From assembly GCA_963556255.1 (NCBI GenBank), contig OY744607.1, positions 6,621,739 through 6,685,738 on the forward strand: 64,000 nt of DNA, written 5' to 3'. The notes beneath the pieces were generated by a model that was given only the letters and a program-made list of their open reading frames with translations, did not search any database and was not told the origin of the DNA. This stretch comes from Allolobophora icterica. Its lineage: Eukaryota > Annelida > Clitellata > Crassiclitellata > Lumbricidae. Made by a program: the position numbers and the translations under genes. This document shows positions 1 through 11,529 of the stretch, piece by piece. The number at the start of each line of letters is the position of its first letter. Positions within the stretch are counted from its first letter, which is position 1.

Positions 1-521
1 TTGCTGCATAGGCCTCTTAATGAGTAAAAATTCATAACGCAGGCTTAATATAGAGAAGTCAGAAATTCTCATGATTTGCCTTTATAGAAGCTTAAACAGC
101 ATTAGTATATTTCTTTTGCTTCCTGGAATATATGAGATTTGCTACATGCTGAAGCCATGTTTAGTATGCGCAAGAAAGATTAGCGCTAGAAAATAATTGG
201 ATTTCCGAAAACCGCTTTTAGAAGAAGTCTCTCAGCTATCGATTCGTTTTTCTTCCGGGAATAGCAGACGACGAAGCAAACGCGGGTTTCTTTATGCACC
301 TAATTTCCCATCTCTTCGGGTAATAATTATCCAAATAATATCTGTGGCTTCACTGGATTTCGTTCTTTATGAAGTGTTTACTTGGCAAAAGAAACTCTTC
401 TGAGAGGTTCTGGGTGTTGTGCGTCCTACAATAGCCTATTTATATCGCACAAATATATTATTTGGCCTATATATAGGTAGACCTATAGGCCTACATAACA
501 AAGGCGAACGTTACATACGTG
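1..521. other. Unannotated intergenic DNA
   Basis: No gene or recognisable repeat was found before the hAT-type element at 522. A 68-codon open frame at 197-403 has no recognisable domain, splice context or relatives in the window and is treated as chance. Confidence 0.5.
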
Positions 522-689
522 CAGGGGCGTCTATCCCCACATAGTCGATGGAGCAACGTCCCTTTCCCCCTCTTCTTCCCCTTTCCCGTTCCTTCCCCCC
601 TAAAATGGTGTGATACACGCTGACAGATCTTCCCCCTATTTCTTGGATGGAGCATTTGCTCCAAGGTTTCTATGGTGTAGACGCCCCTG
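522..689. mobile_element. hAT-type MITE (168 bp), TSD CATACGTG
   Basis: The ends CAGGGGCGTCTA and TAGACGCCCCTG form a perfect 12-bp terminal inverted repeat. The element is flanked on both sides by the identical 8-bp direct repeat CATACGTG (514-521 and 690-697). CAG-type ends with 8-bp target duplications are the hallmark of the hAT superfamily. It is too short to encode a transposase and is therefore non-autonomous. Confidence 0.85.
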
Positions 690-892
690 CATACGTGTGC
701 AAGAAAGACCTACTCGACTTGGCTTTATTAAACTGTGAGCTTATTATATAGAAGAAGAATAGAATATTCTTTATTGGAACCAATTGCAAACCGTATTTTG
801 GTGTACAGCAACGTAAACATGTTTATACAGATAATATACTAATAATATGTTAATATTAGCTACTAATATTTGTCTCAATAATATTATCCCCA

Positions 893-895
<3 letters not shown>

Positions 896-939
<44 letters not shown>
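896..939. repeat. (AT)n microsatellite
   Basis: Uninterrupted AT dinucleotide run of about 44 bp. Confidence 0.95.
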
Positions 940-941
<2 letters not shown>

Positions 942-1030
942 CATGTCTAGTTGTGAATTTTCGTTTGCCTAATATTGCATTGTAGAATGGCTAGCAAAAA
1001 TATGCAGAAAACCAATCTCAGCATAGTAAC

Positions 1031-1713
1031 CATAGGCGTAGACTCTGGGGGTCAGCCGGGCACGTGCCCCCCCAATAATTGAGGAGCCGGGGCAATGCCC
1101 CCCCAAATCGAGAGGAAAATTTCTTAAAAATCAAAATATTATGTTTCAATATATACAAATTTCTTCAGAAACAGAAAATCAGAGACACAGAACTGAAATA
1201 CTCTCAAAAATTCATAATGAAAACAAAGATTAATTTTTATCTTCAATATCTTCAGTATGAAACAAAACGCCCATTTCATACGCATTAACGTAAACCACAA
1301 GCCTCTGCTGACTGTCCAGACTAGAGGTGAAAAAACTTTTTCAGTATTTGGTTTTAAACAAAAACAAAAGAAAAAGAAAACCACAAATTTTTGTGTTTTA
1401 CAAAAAAAATAAATTTCTTATTTTTGTAGAAGTTATTTTAATAACAGTGATTTAATGATTTTAATTTTTAATTTTCGGAAATCGCAATTAACTGAATTAA
1501 ACTGAGTTGGAGCTCTTGTTCATGCCATTTTTCATGATTTTTATGATCCGAAATCCGAAAATCTTAAAAACAACCAAAACAACCAAATCCATAAAAACGA
1601 AAAAAAAACGAAAAAAACAACAACAAAAACAACTTTTCATATTGAAAAAACTTGTTTTTCTGGTCCAGAACCCATCCCCCCCCCCCAATATTTTGGACAA
1701 GTTTACGCCAGTG
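1031..1713. mobile_element. hAT-type non-autonomous element, TSD ATAGTAAC
   Basis: Left end CATAGGCGTAGAC and right end GTTTACGCCAGTG are inverted repeats with a few mismatches. Identical 8-bp direct repeats ATAGTAAC flank the element (1023-1030 and 1714-1721). The 683-bp interior is A-rich with short open frames only; no transposase motif is visible. Its left end resembles that of the elements at 5071 and 15555. Confidence 0.8.
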
Positions 1714-1786
1714 ATAGTAACAATGCTTGCAGATATAAAAAGACAGAGATTGTGCTTTCTTAAGATATAACATTGTTAAGATATAC

Positions 1787-1824
1787 TTTCCCGAGCTGTT
1801 CAACGCATTATCCAACCCGGTTTT
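1787..1824. repeat. Dispersed repeat, copy 1
   Basis: About 37 bp beginning TTTCCCGAGCTGTTCAACGC recur at 3370-3406 with one mismatch. The copy here lies immediately upstream of the SINE at 1828 and may belong to the same or an older repeat unit. Confidence 0.6.
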
Positions 1825-1827
1825 GGG

Positions 1828-2045
1828 GAAGGGATAGAGTAATGGTAACAGTCATGGCCAGGAGAGCAGCAGTACGCGGTTAGATTCCCGCAACCCCCTC
1901 GGGCGGGCGCCTTGCATGGCTGCCATAACGTGTGTTTAGTTAAGATATTGATTATTGTACTGTCGTGCCTCAATGTAATCTTACTGCGTTTGTCGGTTTG
2001 AATTAATAAAGAAAAAGATTATTATTATTATTATTATTATTATTT
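1828..2045 (+). mobile_element. tRNA-derived SINE
   Basis: A box-A-like segment TAGAGTAATGG (1835-1845) is followed about 33 bp later by a box-B-like GGTTAGATTCC (1878-1888, one mismatch from GGTTCGANTCC). These are the internal RNA polymerase III promoter elements of a tRNA head. About 110 bp downstream the sequence ends in AATAAAGAAAAAG followed by an (ATT)n tail, the usual SINE 3' structure. The tRNA fold is degraded, so this is a SINE and not a tRNA gene. The exact 5' end is estimated. Confidence 0.6.
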
Positions 2046-2165
2046 TTTATTTATTTATTTATTTTTTGCCCCGAGGTATACAGGATCCCTCAGGGACTTG
2101 AATATTAGCTAAAATGGAAAATAAAGTGTCCGGAATGGCCCTATTCATCTATTTCCCGGCCGGAA

Positions 2166-2356
<191 letters not shown>

Positions 2357-2731
2357 ACGTGCCTCTATACATTCCAGCTTCGTGTTTGTCTAAACGAATA
2401 ACAGCTGTTTTGGTATACGTGCATGGTGATGATGCTGCCGAGTTTAGTGACCGTTTGATTTGCCTTTTTAGCTATAGGCTTGTCACGTGCCTTTTTTAGG
2501 CAGTTCTATCAGACGTAGCTCTTGCAGAGCGCCTCGGACTTGCGTATGCTCTTTTGTTGTTGTTAAAAGACCCTATTATTGTCTACTGGCGTCACGACAC
2601 GGGATACCAATTGACAAATATCTCCGTCATAACAGTGTCTAAACGTTGTTTCCAGTTTCTTGTTTGCTTTTATGTGGACCAAAGTTTGTCTGCAACGCTC
2701 TGCATTAGGCCTATTTGTGCATAGTCTTTGC

Positions 2732-2956
<225 letters not shown>

Positions 2957-2959
2957 ATA

Positions 2960-3900
2960 GGCTATGCACTTACGTCATATATATTTGCGCCATGCAATTA
3001 CGTGTGTTTATTTGCGCCATGCAATTACGTGTGTTTGTAGGGCCATAATATGTATATTATACGTTGTAGTCATCCCAGGCGTTGCTGTCAACATCGTAAA
3101 AGACGTCAGTTCACCATAAAGAAAACTGAACCTCTCAAAGCAAAGCTAGTGTACTATTTAATTACTTTTCGTAACCGCTTGGCGTTGAAGATAGGTCGCT
3201 GACTTACACGGCAAAGTTTAAGTAGGCTGTGTGCGCGTGTCGGCACAGTTGAAATAGTTTTTTTGGCTTTTCTTCAAACCATCGAGATGTTATAACCAAA
3301 GATCTTAGAGCCGTAGATCTTTGTTGTAACTGCTCAAATAAATAAAATAACATTATTTAAGTGATACAGTTTCCCGAGCTGTTCAACGCTTTATCCAACC
3401 CGGTTTTTCCACGACTTCCTCTTTAGGCCTAATGGAAACTAATATTTTGAAGTTCATGAATTTGCCGAACAGTTAGCGATTAATTTACTAACGTGCATTA
3501 AATGATGAAATATTTGACGTCGCCTTATCGCGTGACGTGCGGTGTGCAGAAGGCCTCCTTGTGTAATCATACGTAATCCATGGGATTGCATAATGTATTA
3601 AACATTGTGAATTCGCCGGAGAGTGACACTAATTATATATTATGTCACGACCATGATGTAAAAATAGCATCATGGTTACGACATAGCATCGTTAAACAGT
3701 TACTAACCAAACAATCGTTGGGTAAACTCTAACTCGTAGGCCTACTCTGCAGTATACGTTGATACATGTCAGGCCTTTAGCCAGTATGAGGCAAGACGAG
3801 GCGAGTGCCTCGTCGTAATTCTCAAGACGAGGCAAGACGAGGCATGCCTCCTCTTACAGTCTTACTTCGACATGAGAATTAAGATATCGTGTGAAGAGTA
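2960..3900. other. Unannotated interval
   Basis: Contains the second copy of the dispersed 37-bp repeat (3370-3406) and, at about 3785-3855, several copies of the motif GAGGCAAGACGAGGC in both orientations. No gene was recognised. Confidence 0.5.
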
Positions 3901-3904
3901 GGCC

Positions 3905-4581
3905 CTAATAGAGTATTTCAATCTCTTCTTGACACACACTCCCCTTGGCTCCTCTAGCACTAATTCACCACATTCTCTCAACTCTACTCCTACTGCCTAA
4001 CAAATTATCGCTGCCAATTCTCTCTCCCGCCTCCGAAGCAGAAGTGTCACTCCTAAACTCTCTTCCCAACAAGAAGTACGATTTTGACCCTATCCCCAAC
4101 TCTCTTCTAAAATACTGTGCCTCTGTCCTCGCTCCTTTAATCACCAAAATTATCAATCTCTCACTCTACCGGCAACTTCCCAATTGCATTTAAACACTCT
4201 CTAGTCACTACCCTTCTCAAAAAAGCAAGTCTTGACAAGGAAAACCTATCTAACTCCGTCCCATCTCCAGTCTTTCCTTTCTGTCTAAGTTAACTGAACG
4301 AATCATTGTCATTGTTCGGCTAAATGACTACCTCTCTTCTGATTCACTTCATAACCCCATCAATCTGGTTTCACTAAACACCACACCTTGCTGATGGCTG
4401 ACAGCCGTCAGCCATCAGCAAGTATCCTGCCTCTTCTCGATTTTTCCGTCGCATTTGACACCATCATTCACAGCCTTCTCCTTCAACTATTATCTTCTTG
4501 GTTTTGCGTCTCTGGCACTGCTCTACTATTATAAGCATTATCAAGTTGCGTCTGTGTCAGCTTAATGTACAAATAAACGAA

Positions 4582-4624
<43 letters not shown>

Positions 4625-5070
4625 ATCTTCCCGATCCTTCTCTGTTCAAGCCTCCAGCCACTGCTCGCAACCCCTCCCTCTCTCCTGTGGTGTCCCTCAA
4701 GGCTACGTCCTGGGTCCATTCCCTTCATCCTGTTACTGTATACCCACACATTTAAACCATCTCATAAAATCTCCCTCTGTTGATCACCATCTCTACGCAG
4801 ACGATACCCAACTCTACATGTCCCTCTCCGCAAGGTCTTTTCCCACCTCCATCACACAATTACTCAACGTGGTTAACCTAATCTCACAGTGGATGTCATC
4901 CAATCTTTTCTGCCTTAACCATTCCAAAACAGGATTCATCATCCAGCCTTCCTGATCAAATCAAGAAAATTCCGGACCTTTCCATGCACCTATCGACTAA
5001 CTCGTGGTCTCTTACCTTCACCTCCGCAATCTTTGTATTACTTTTGATCCACACCTCTCCTTCTCTAACC
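3905..5070 (+). pseudogene. LINE reverse transcriptase remnant (CR1/L2-like), 5' part
   Basis: Conceptual translation, with several frame changes, gives the order of motifs of a CR1/L2-type non-LTR reverse transcriptase: a DPIPNSLLKYC segment (about 4086-4120), LITKIINLSLY, a LSKLTERII segment (about 4286-4310), SCGVPQGYVLGP (about 4680-4720) and the catalytic YADD (4794-4805) followed by TQLYMSLS. Stops and frameshifts show it is dead. Endonuclease and ORF1 regions are not visible, so the copy is 5'-truncated. It is interrupted by a 16-bp inverted duplication at 4387-4422, by a sequence with a (GATT)n tail at about 4524-4625, and by the hAT-type element at 5071. It continues at 6723. Confidence 0.85.
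4524..4625 (+). mobile_element. Insertion with (GATT)n tail inside the LINE
   Basis: About 100 bp interrupt the LINE reading frame between the segments translated as CVSGTAL and RSFSVQA. The insert ends with AAATAAACGAATTT followed by ten GATT units (to 4624), as at the 3' end of a short retroelement. Its family was not identified. Confidence 0.5.
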
Positions 5071-5256
5071 CATAGGCGTAATTTATGAAGGGTACGAGAG
5101 GTACCCGTACCCCCACTTTTTGGATTAGATGGTACCGTACCCCCACGTCATACCCATTGTGTTTGTCCATTACTATTTTATCTGAGAAAGCCCTCAAGAT
5201 TCAAAACAATTACCGAGCATTATCATCAGTGTGATCACCATCATCATCACTCTCAT

Positions 5257-5454
<198 letters not shown>

Positions 5455-5584
5455 GCCTATAATTATTATTATGCTTGTAATATAAACGATGCCGTTATAA
5501 TTTAACAGTCGCGAAGCTAAAACAATGCGAAATTTGGTACTCTGTATACCTTCTAGACCAAAGTTACCCCAACTTACACCCTTG

Positions 5585-6440
5585 GAATAAAGGCCTATTG
5601 GTAGGCCTACATCATTTCAATTAGGAAACACGTTTATTGTTAGTAAATTTAAATTTTAAGAATAAAGGCCCTTTTTACGTCAATTTAATTATGAAACACG
5701 TTGATTGTATAAATTTCAATTTTAAAACGAAAGGCCTATTGTTACGTCACTTCAATATTGAAACACATTATTTAGTAACTTTTGGATGTATACTATAAAG
5801 GCCTTTGTTACATCTACGTCACATCAGCTATCGAAAAGTGTATTGTCATTATATGTTTACATTTAGGGAATAAAGGCCTTTGTTACGTCACTTCAATTAT
5901 GAAACACATTATTTAGTTAGTTTTAGATTTATACAAAAAAGGCCTTTTTCTACGTCACTTCAATTATCGAAAAGTGCATTGTCATCATTCGTTTGCATTT
6001 AGGGAATAAAGGCCTTTGTTACGTCACTTCAGCTATGAAATAGTTTACTGTTATTATAACGTTAAATTTAGAGAATTATCATAGAGGTTCATTGTTACGT
6101 CATTCTGATAATTGTCAAAGCATATATTATTTTTAATCTCGGATTTAGAGAATTAAGGCCTTGGTTACGTTACCTAAATTATGAAAAAGTCTATTGTTAT
6201 TAAGCTTAAAGTTTGAGCATAAAAGGCTAGCAATTGTTACGCAGGCCTACGTCATTTCGATTACGAAAAACACGTCTATAATTAGCATTTTTAGATTTAG
6301 ACAATAAAGGCCTTTGTTACGTCACTTCAATTATGAAAGTCTATAAAATGTTATTATGTTTAAATTTAGAGAATAAAGGCCTATTGTTACGTCACTTAAA
6401 TTATGATCGAAACACGTCTCTTCAGTAATGAAAACGTCTA
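5585..6440. repeat. Minisatellite, about 70-bp period, about 12 copies
   Basis: The segment AAAGGCCTTTGTTACGTCAC or a close variant recurs at about 5589, 5666, 5731, 5798, 5873, 5939, 6009, 6081, 6154, 6221, 6307 and 6376. Spacing is 65 to 86 bp. Most units also carry TTCAATTATGAAACAC and then a T/A-rich stretch. The units have diverged, so the array is not young. Confidence 0.85.
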
Positions 6441-6722
6441 TTGTTACTAATTTTAAATTATTATTGTCAGTATTATTATATAATTATTATTGTTATTATA
6501 TTTGTTATTATGCTTATTATCATTAGGCCTATTTTATTTATTTTTTATTGTTATTGTTATTATCATCGTCATCATCATCATCATTATTCGGAATTGCGCA
6601 TAAATGGCGCCAAATATAGATTCATTGGGCGTCATTATAATTATTTAACAGTCTTCAAGGGGAGATCATGCGAAATTTGGTACCCCCACTTTCTAGACCA
6701 AAGTTACGCCTCTGCTCTAACC

Positions 6723-7310
6723 ACGTACATCTCCAACCTCTCGCGATCCTGCTTCATGCACATTCGTGACCTCCGACGCATCCGGCCCATGCTCGACCTT
6801 AAAACTGCCTCCACCACTGCTACCTCCATTGTTCATTCAAAGCTTGATTACTGCAATTCCCTCTTCCTCAACTATCTCGACTGAGAGTGTCACTACTCAT
6901 CCCAAGTTCTCCAATCGAGCCATATCCAACACAGCACCACGCCTCTGGAACGATCTCCCGTCTGAATTCCGCAGATTCTCGGTTCCTCCATCATCATTGC
7001 AACCTCTCCTCCATCCTCCTCCTCCTCACTTCCCGGGCTTTCCACTCAAACCTGAAGTATCGCCTTTTCAAGTACTTCTGCCCTCACTCATCTGATCCTC
7101 CGCTTTCCAATTCTCGCCCTAAACGACACCCGCCTTAACAGCTGCTCTGCCTCCTCTCTTGATCTGGCCATCTGGAACCGGACTCGGACCTCTTTTGGAC
7201 CACTCTCTGGAAAACCTCCTCTGATTTGATGTAGAGCTCGTGAATAGGCTGGTGCCCTGCGCTTGGTCTTCGATTGGCGCTTCAGAAGTTTGGAGATTAT
7301 GATTACGATT
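6723..7310 (+). pseudogene. LINE reverse transcriptase remnant, 3' part of the copy at 3905
   Basis: Immediately after the second CTCTAACC repeat the LINE continues with the segments RSCFMHIRDLRRIRPMLD (about 6747-6800), SIVHSKLDYCNSLF (about 6826-6867), then frameshifted APRLWNDLP (about 6939-6962) and KYRLFKYFC. This is the normal C-terminal order of CR1/L2-like ORF2. It ends in an untranslated tail with GTGAATAGGCTGGTGCCC and a final GATTACGATTA (about 7227-7310). That tail recurs at many other places in this window. Confidence 0.85.
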
Positions 7311-7861
7311 AACTTGCCCGACTTCTTCTCCAAGCGTCTGGTCTGAATAATACTATTGAGTCACCTCTTCTGACCTTTATTTGTAGGAACGCATTCCAGG
7401 TAACTATGGATCCAGCCTATACAATTTTAAATCATCATTTTGCTGTCTTTCATATGTTCCGGTAATCGAACATAATTAAAAGATCAGCTATCTGTTTTTT
7501 AAATGATAATTATTACGAATTAAGTTTAAGAAATAACTTCAAATAAGCTAGGATTAGAAGACTGAAGACTCAGTCGGGTACACGACAAGATCATGACGAG
7601 TCGACAACCTATAAAACGACTACGTTTCTGTTTTTTATTGTCGAATATTAAGAACTAACTTTATTTTGTTACATCACATTCTTTTGTATAACACAATTTG
7701 AACAGTGTTTGTTGTATAGTAAACTGAAATGTGTTAATACATCTTAGAAGTTACATGTAAAACAAGTTGAACAACACAATAAAGAGTCCTGCAAAAATCC
7801 ACAAAATGTAATGTTTACTTCAAAAACTTGCCTCGGCTTCAAGCATGATCATAGTTGCAGA
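7311..7861. other. Unannotated interval
   Basis: AT-rich DNA between the LINE tail and the element at 7862. No gene or repeat was recognised. Confidence 0.4.
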
Positions 7862-8779
7862 GTGCGTCTGATTTAAGGCGAGCGGTCGATCGCTCTTCTT
7901 GGTCGCTCGCCTAGCAAAGGTACCGGCGAGCGATTTACCGCTCGCCTAGCCGAAGGCTTCTCACCGTCGGTCGTCGCTCGCTGAGTTTGAGTTAGACTCC
8001 AAGACGATAGACGAACCTAGACCCTGACCATTATTTTATTTACCTAATTGCGATTAATTTAATTTACTTACTTGCGGCAGCGGTGAATGCGTGCCGTGAG
8101 CTGTCCAAATTACTGCTGACTAATCACTCCAATTTCGTGCAATATGATTGGCCATAACAACACGACGGACACCTCACGCTGCGTGACATCATCCGTAACA
8201 TCACCAATTTCGGAAATTATTTAAACAACAGTGCTGGCCAAAATGAGCAAATCGAATAATAATGTACAGTTGAGCACGTATCTGTCATGGAAATTATAAG
8301 CGACTCGTTCGATGTCCATATAGTCGAAATAGAAAGCCATCGGACTGTGAACAAAATTTACTGCATGTTCTGCAGAAAGCACGCCGATAAAATTTGAATG
8401 GATTGCCGGCTGAAAGGTCAAGGTAAAATGAGTGTTCAACGTATGCCGAAGGCTCAACCAACTTTGTGGAATCAGCCGTCACACGTCATCTTACGTCAAT
8501 AGTCGATTCCCACTGAATGTTCATTCATTCATTCTGAGAATTTATATAGATTCTGAGAATTTATACAGCGCCTCTTCAAGAGACCTACGCAGATAACGGA
8601 ACTGAAGTGAGATAGATCTACTAAATGAGTACTATATGCAGCGATACAAGAAATTACGAATACGATACACAAAATACGCTGTACATAAAAGCTCCCGAGG
8701 TCGACCGCGTATCGCTCGCCTACTCGATCCAGCACGATCGATTTTCAACCCGCCTACTATTTTCAAATCAGACGCACTG
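7862..8779. mobile_element. hAT-type non-autonomous element (918 bp), TSD GTTGCAGA
   Basis: The left end GTGCGTCTGATTT is the complement of the right end AAATCAGACGCAC. Identical 8-bp direct repeats GTTGCAGA lie at 7854-7861 and 8780-8787. The left end appears to lack the first two bases of the right-end CAGTGCG. Subterminal sequence is rich in GGCGAGCG and CGCTCGCC motifs in both orientations (7877-7985) that could form stems. Open frames inside are short and unrecognised. Confidence 0.75.
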
Positions 8780-8879
8780 GTTGCAGACAGGCTTTTACAG
8801 AACATTCCAAAACATATTTAGGCATTACAAAATGCTGCCCTTTTGGCTTTAAAATGTTCTAAAACTCACCTTCGAGCAT

Positions 8880-9150
8880 CTACAATATAAAAAGTTTCTG
8901 GAGGTGATACCCCTGGACGCCCACAGTCCCCACTTAAAGGGAATGGGCTGAGGAGGGGATGGGAAGGGTTTGAGAAGGGGAAGGCAGAAAAATAGGGTGG
9001 CGATAGGACGGGACAGGGAAGGCAGGGATGGGCAAGGAGGGAAAAATGAGGGGTAAGGATAGGGAAGCGGAGAAGATGGGAGGGGAGAGCAGAGGCGTAG
9101 ATGGGGGGATTTGCCTCGTCTTGATTTTGCCTCTGGCTACGGGCCTGATA
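8880..9150. other. G-rich purine tract
   Basis: From about 8930 to 9085 the + strand is a G/A-rich irregular repeat of GGGAAGG-like units. It is followed by CAGAGGCGTAGATGG (9090), which looks like one hAT end without a matching partner. Confidence 0.5.
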
Positions 9151-9550
9151 CCAGTCCCTGCAAGCTTGGATGATGAAGGAGGAGGGCGATGCTAATCTTT
9201 TTTACAGAACCACGTCGTTCAACAAAAACCACTGTTGCGTTTAAAACACACGTTCTCTGACAAGTGGATGATAATTAATTATCCAAGCAGAAGTTACTGT
9301 GTATCCGGTGATTATGACGGCTTCACCAGCTTCACCAGCATCAGCCTCGGCAGCTGACAGACAATGCTATTTAAGTAGGCTGGCTGGGGCATATATAGGC
9401 CTACTATAGAAGAATGACGACTGAGAGACAGCGAGAGTAAAGATGCAGAAAACGCCAAGTTCAGAGTCACAAAGTACAACGGAGTACAGTCACAGCTTCT
9501 ATATTCGCGGAATTCACCCAGAGTCCCATATATGTATACATTAATGTGCG

Positions 9551-9835
9551 TATGTATGTATGTATGTATGTATGTATGTATGTATGTATGTATGTATGTA
9601 TGTATGTATGTATGTATGTATGTATGTATGTATGTACGTACTGTATGTATGTACGTACTGTATGTATGTATGTATGTATGTATGTATGTATGTATGTATG
9701 TATGTATGTATGTACTGTACTGTATGTATGTAGACCTACTGTATGTATGTATGTATGTACATGTATGTACTGTATGTATACATGTATGTACATATGTATG
9801 TATGTATGTATCTACTTTGTACTGTATGTATCTAT
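9551..9835. repeat. (TATG)n microsatellite
   Basis: About 280 bp of TATG/CATA tetranucleotide repeats with occasional TACTG interruptions. The foldback element at 9844 sits at its right edge and similar repeats resume near 10240-10375. Confidence 0.9.
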
Positions 9836-9843
9836 GTTTGTAT

Positions 9844-10139
9844 GGGTTCTAGGACTTTTCGCCCCCGGAAGATTCGCCCCGGAAGATTCGCCCTGACATT
9901 TCGTCCCCGGAAGTTTCGCCCCCGTCGATCCAGCTTCTAGTCTTAGTTACATTTTCATCATAAATCCCGCTTCTAGTCTTCTAGATACATTTTCATTGCT
10001 AATCCAGCTTCTAGTCTTAGTTACATTTTCATCATAGATCCCGGAGGCGAAACTTCCGGGGGGCGAATCTTCCCGGGGGCGAAATGTCGGGGCGAATCTT
10101 CCGGGGTCGATTCTTCCGGGGGCGAAATTTCCGTATCCC
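9844..10139. mobile_element. Foldback (TU-like) element 2
   Basis: Both ends consist of inverted arrays of a 15-bp unit, TTCGCCCCCGGAAGA, about 4-5 copies each (about 9857-9925 and 10045-10130). Between them are three copies of a repeat containing ATCCAGCTTCTAGTCTTAG, the same inner unit as in the elements at 11339, 37290 and 51407. Outer tandem 15-bp inverted repeats with an inner domain are the known structure of foldback elements such as sea-urchin TU. The flanking GTTTGTAT and GTTTTGTAT may be an imperfect target duplication. Confidence 0.7.
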
Positions 10140-10239
10140 GTTTTGTATGTAGGCCCTATGTACGCATATAATATTATACATGTATGTGTTTCATCATCAT
10201 CATTATCAGTTCCTGACGCCAGCCATTTGTATACATATG

Positions 10240-10376
10240 GGTGTATGTATTTATGAGTGTATTTAAATGTATGTGTGTATGCATGTATGTATGTATGTAC
10301 TGCATGTGTGCATATATGCATGTCTGTATGTATGTTTGTATGTATGCATGTATGTATGTATGCATGTATTTAAGCA
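10240..10376. repeat. (TATG)n-like microsatellite
   Basis: Degenerate TATG/CATG tetranucleotide array. Confidence 0.85.
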
Positions 10377-10596
10377 TTGTGTTTATGAATGTATGGCGCA
10401 TACGTGCGCGATTGTCTGTGTATGTGGCATACGCTTTGTGTGGTGAATATGAATCCATTGTTAGAGCTGATGAAGGAAATTCTGGTGCTAATGGAAGATG
10501 TTGGTCGGTGACTGTTCGCGCTGGAGATGACGACAAAGAACGCGGCTGTAACAATGTTATTCACAAGCAGCAGCGATAACTTACGTGCCATATGGA

Positions 10597-11135
10597 CCTC
10601 CTCCTATACTCCTCCTCCTCCTCCTCCTCCTCCTCTTGATACTCCTCTTCTTCCTCCTCCTCTCGATACTCCTCTACTTCTTCTTCCTCCTATTTTCATG
10701 CTCTGCTCTTCCTGCCTCCTCCTCCCACTCCTCTACTTCATATTCCTCTTCTTCCTCCTCCTCTTCATGTTCCTCGTCCTTCTATCTCCTCCTCCTACTC
10801 TTCCTCTTGACACTCCTCTTCCTCTTCTTACTCCTCCTCCTCCTCTTCATACTCCTCCTCTTCCTACCTCCTCTTCCTACTCCTATTGTTCATATTCCTC
10901 TTCTTCCTCCTCCTCCTCCTCCTCTTCATATTCTTCTTCCTCCTCTTCATCTTCATTCTCCTCTTCCTCCTCCTCTGCGTACTACTCTTCCTTCTCTTCT
11001 TAATTCTCATCTTCCTACCTGCTCCTCCTCTTCCTCCTCCTTCTCATCTTACTCCTTCTTCTTTTCCTCCTTTTCCTCCACCTCCTCTTCCTCCTCCTCT
11101 TCCTCTTTCTCATCTTCATAATCCTCTTCCTCCTG
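10597..11135. repeat. Polypyrimidine tract (CTC/CTT)n
   Basis: About 540 bp almost entirely C and T on the + strand, mostly CTC and CTT units. Long open frames through it are low-complexity artefacts. A similar tract lies at 14887-15356 on the other side of the foldback element. Polypurine-polypyrimidine tracts of this length can form triplex (H-) DNA. Confidence 0.9.
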
Positions 11136-11529
11136 GTCGCTTCCTCTAGGTCTATATAATCTTTCATAAATCTTCATCTTCCTCGTCCTCCTAAATGCCA
11201 TTGTCCATCCTCTTCCACATCCTCCTTATTTTCTTCCCCAATCCTCTTTCTCATCATCTTTACTTTCCCAGCTGCGCTCTGTTCCTCACCCTCCTCACTC
11301 TTCCTTCGTCGTATTCTTCATCGTCTTCAGTTTCTGGCGGTTCCACGATAATTCGTCTACAGATTTTTCGCCTACTATACACACTTCGTCTACCGACTTT
11401 TGGCCGAACGACATTTCGTCTACTATGACGTTTCGTCAACAGACTTTTCGTCTCCAGACATTTGGCAGCATAATAACAAAGTTCTGGATGTTTATTGTTC
11501 AATACTTCAAGGGAATTAAAACGCTATTT

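Noticed and set aside
9090..9151. A 62-bp element with CAGAGGCGTAG and GGGCCTG ends
   Set aside because: The ends do not match as inverted repeats over more than a few bases and no target duplication is present.
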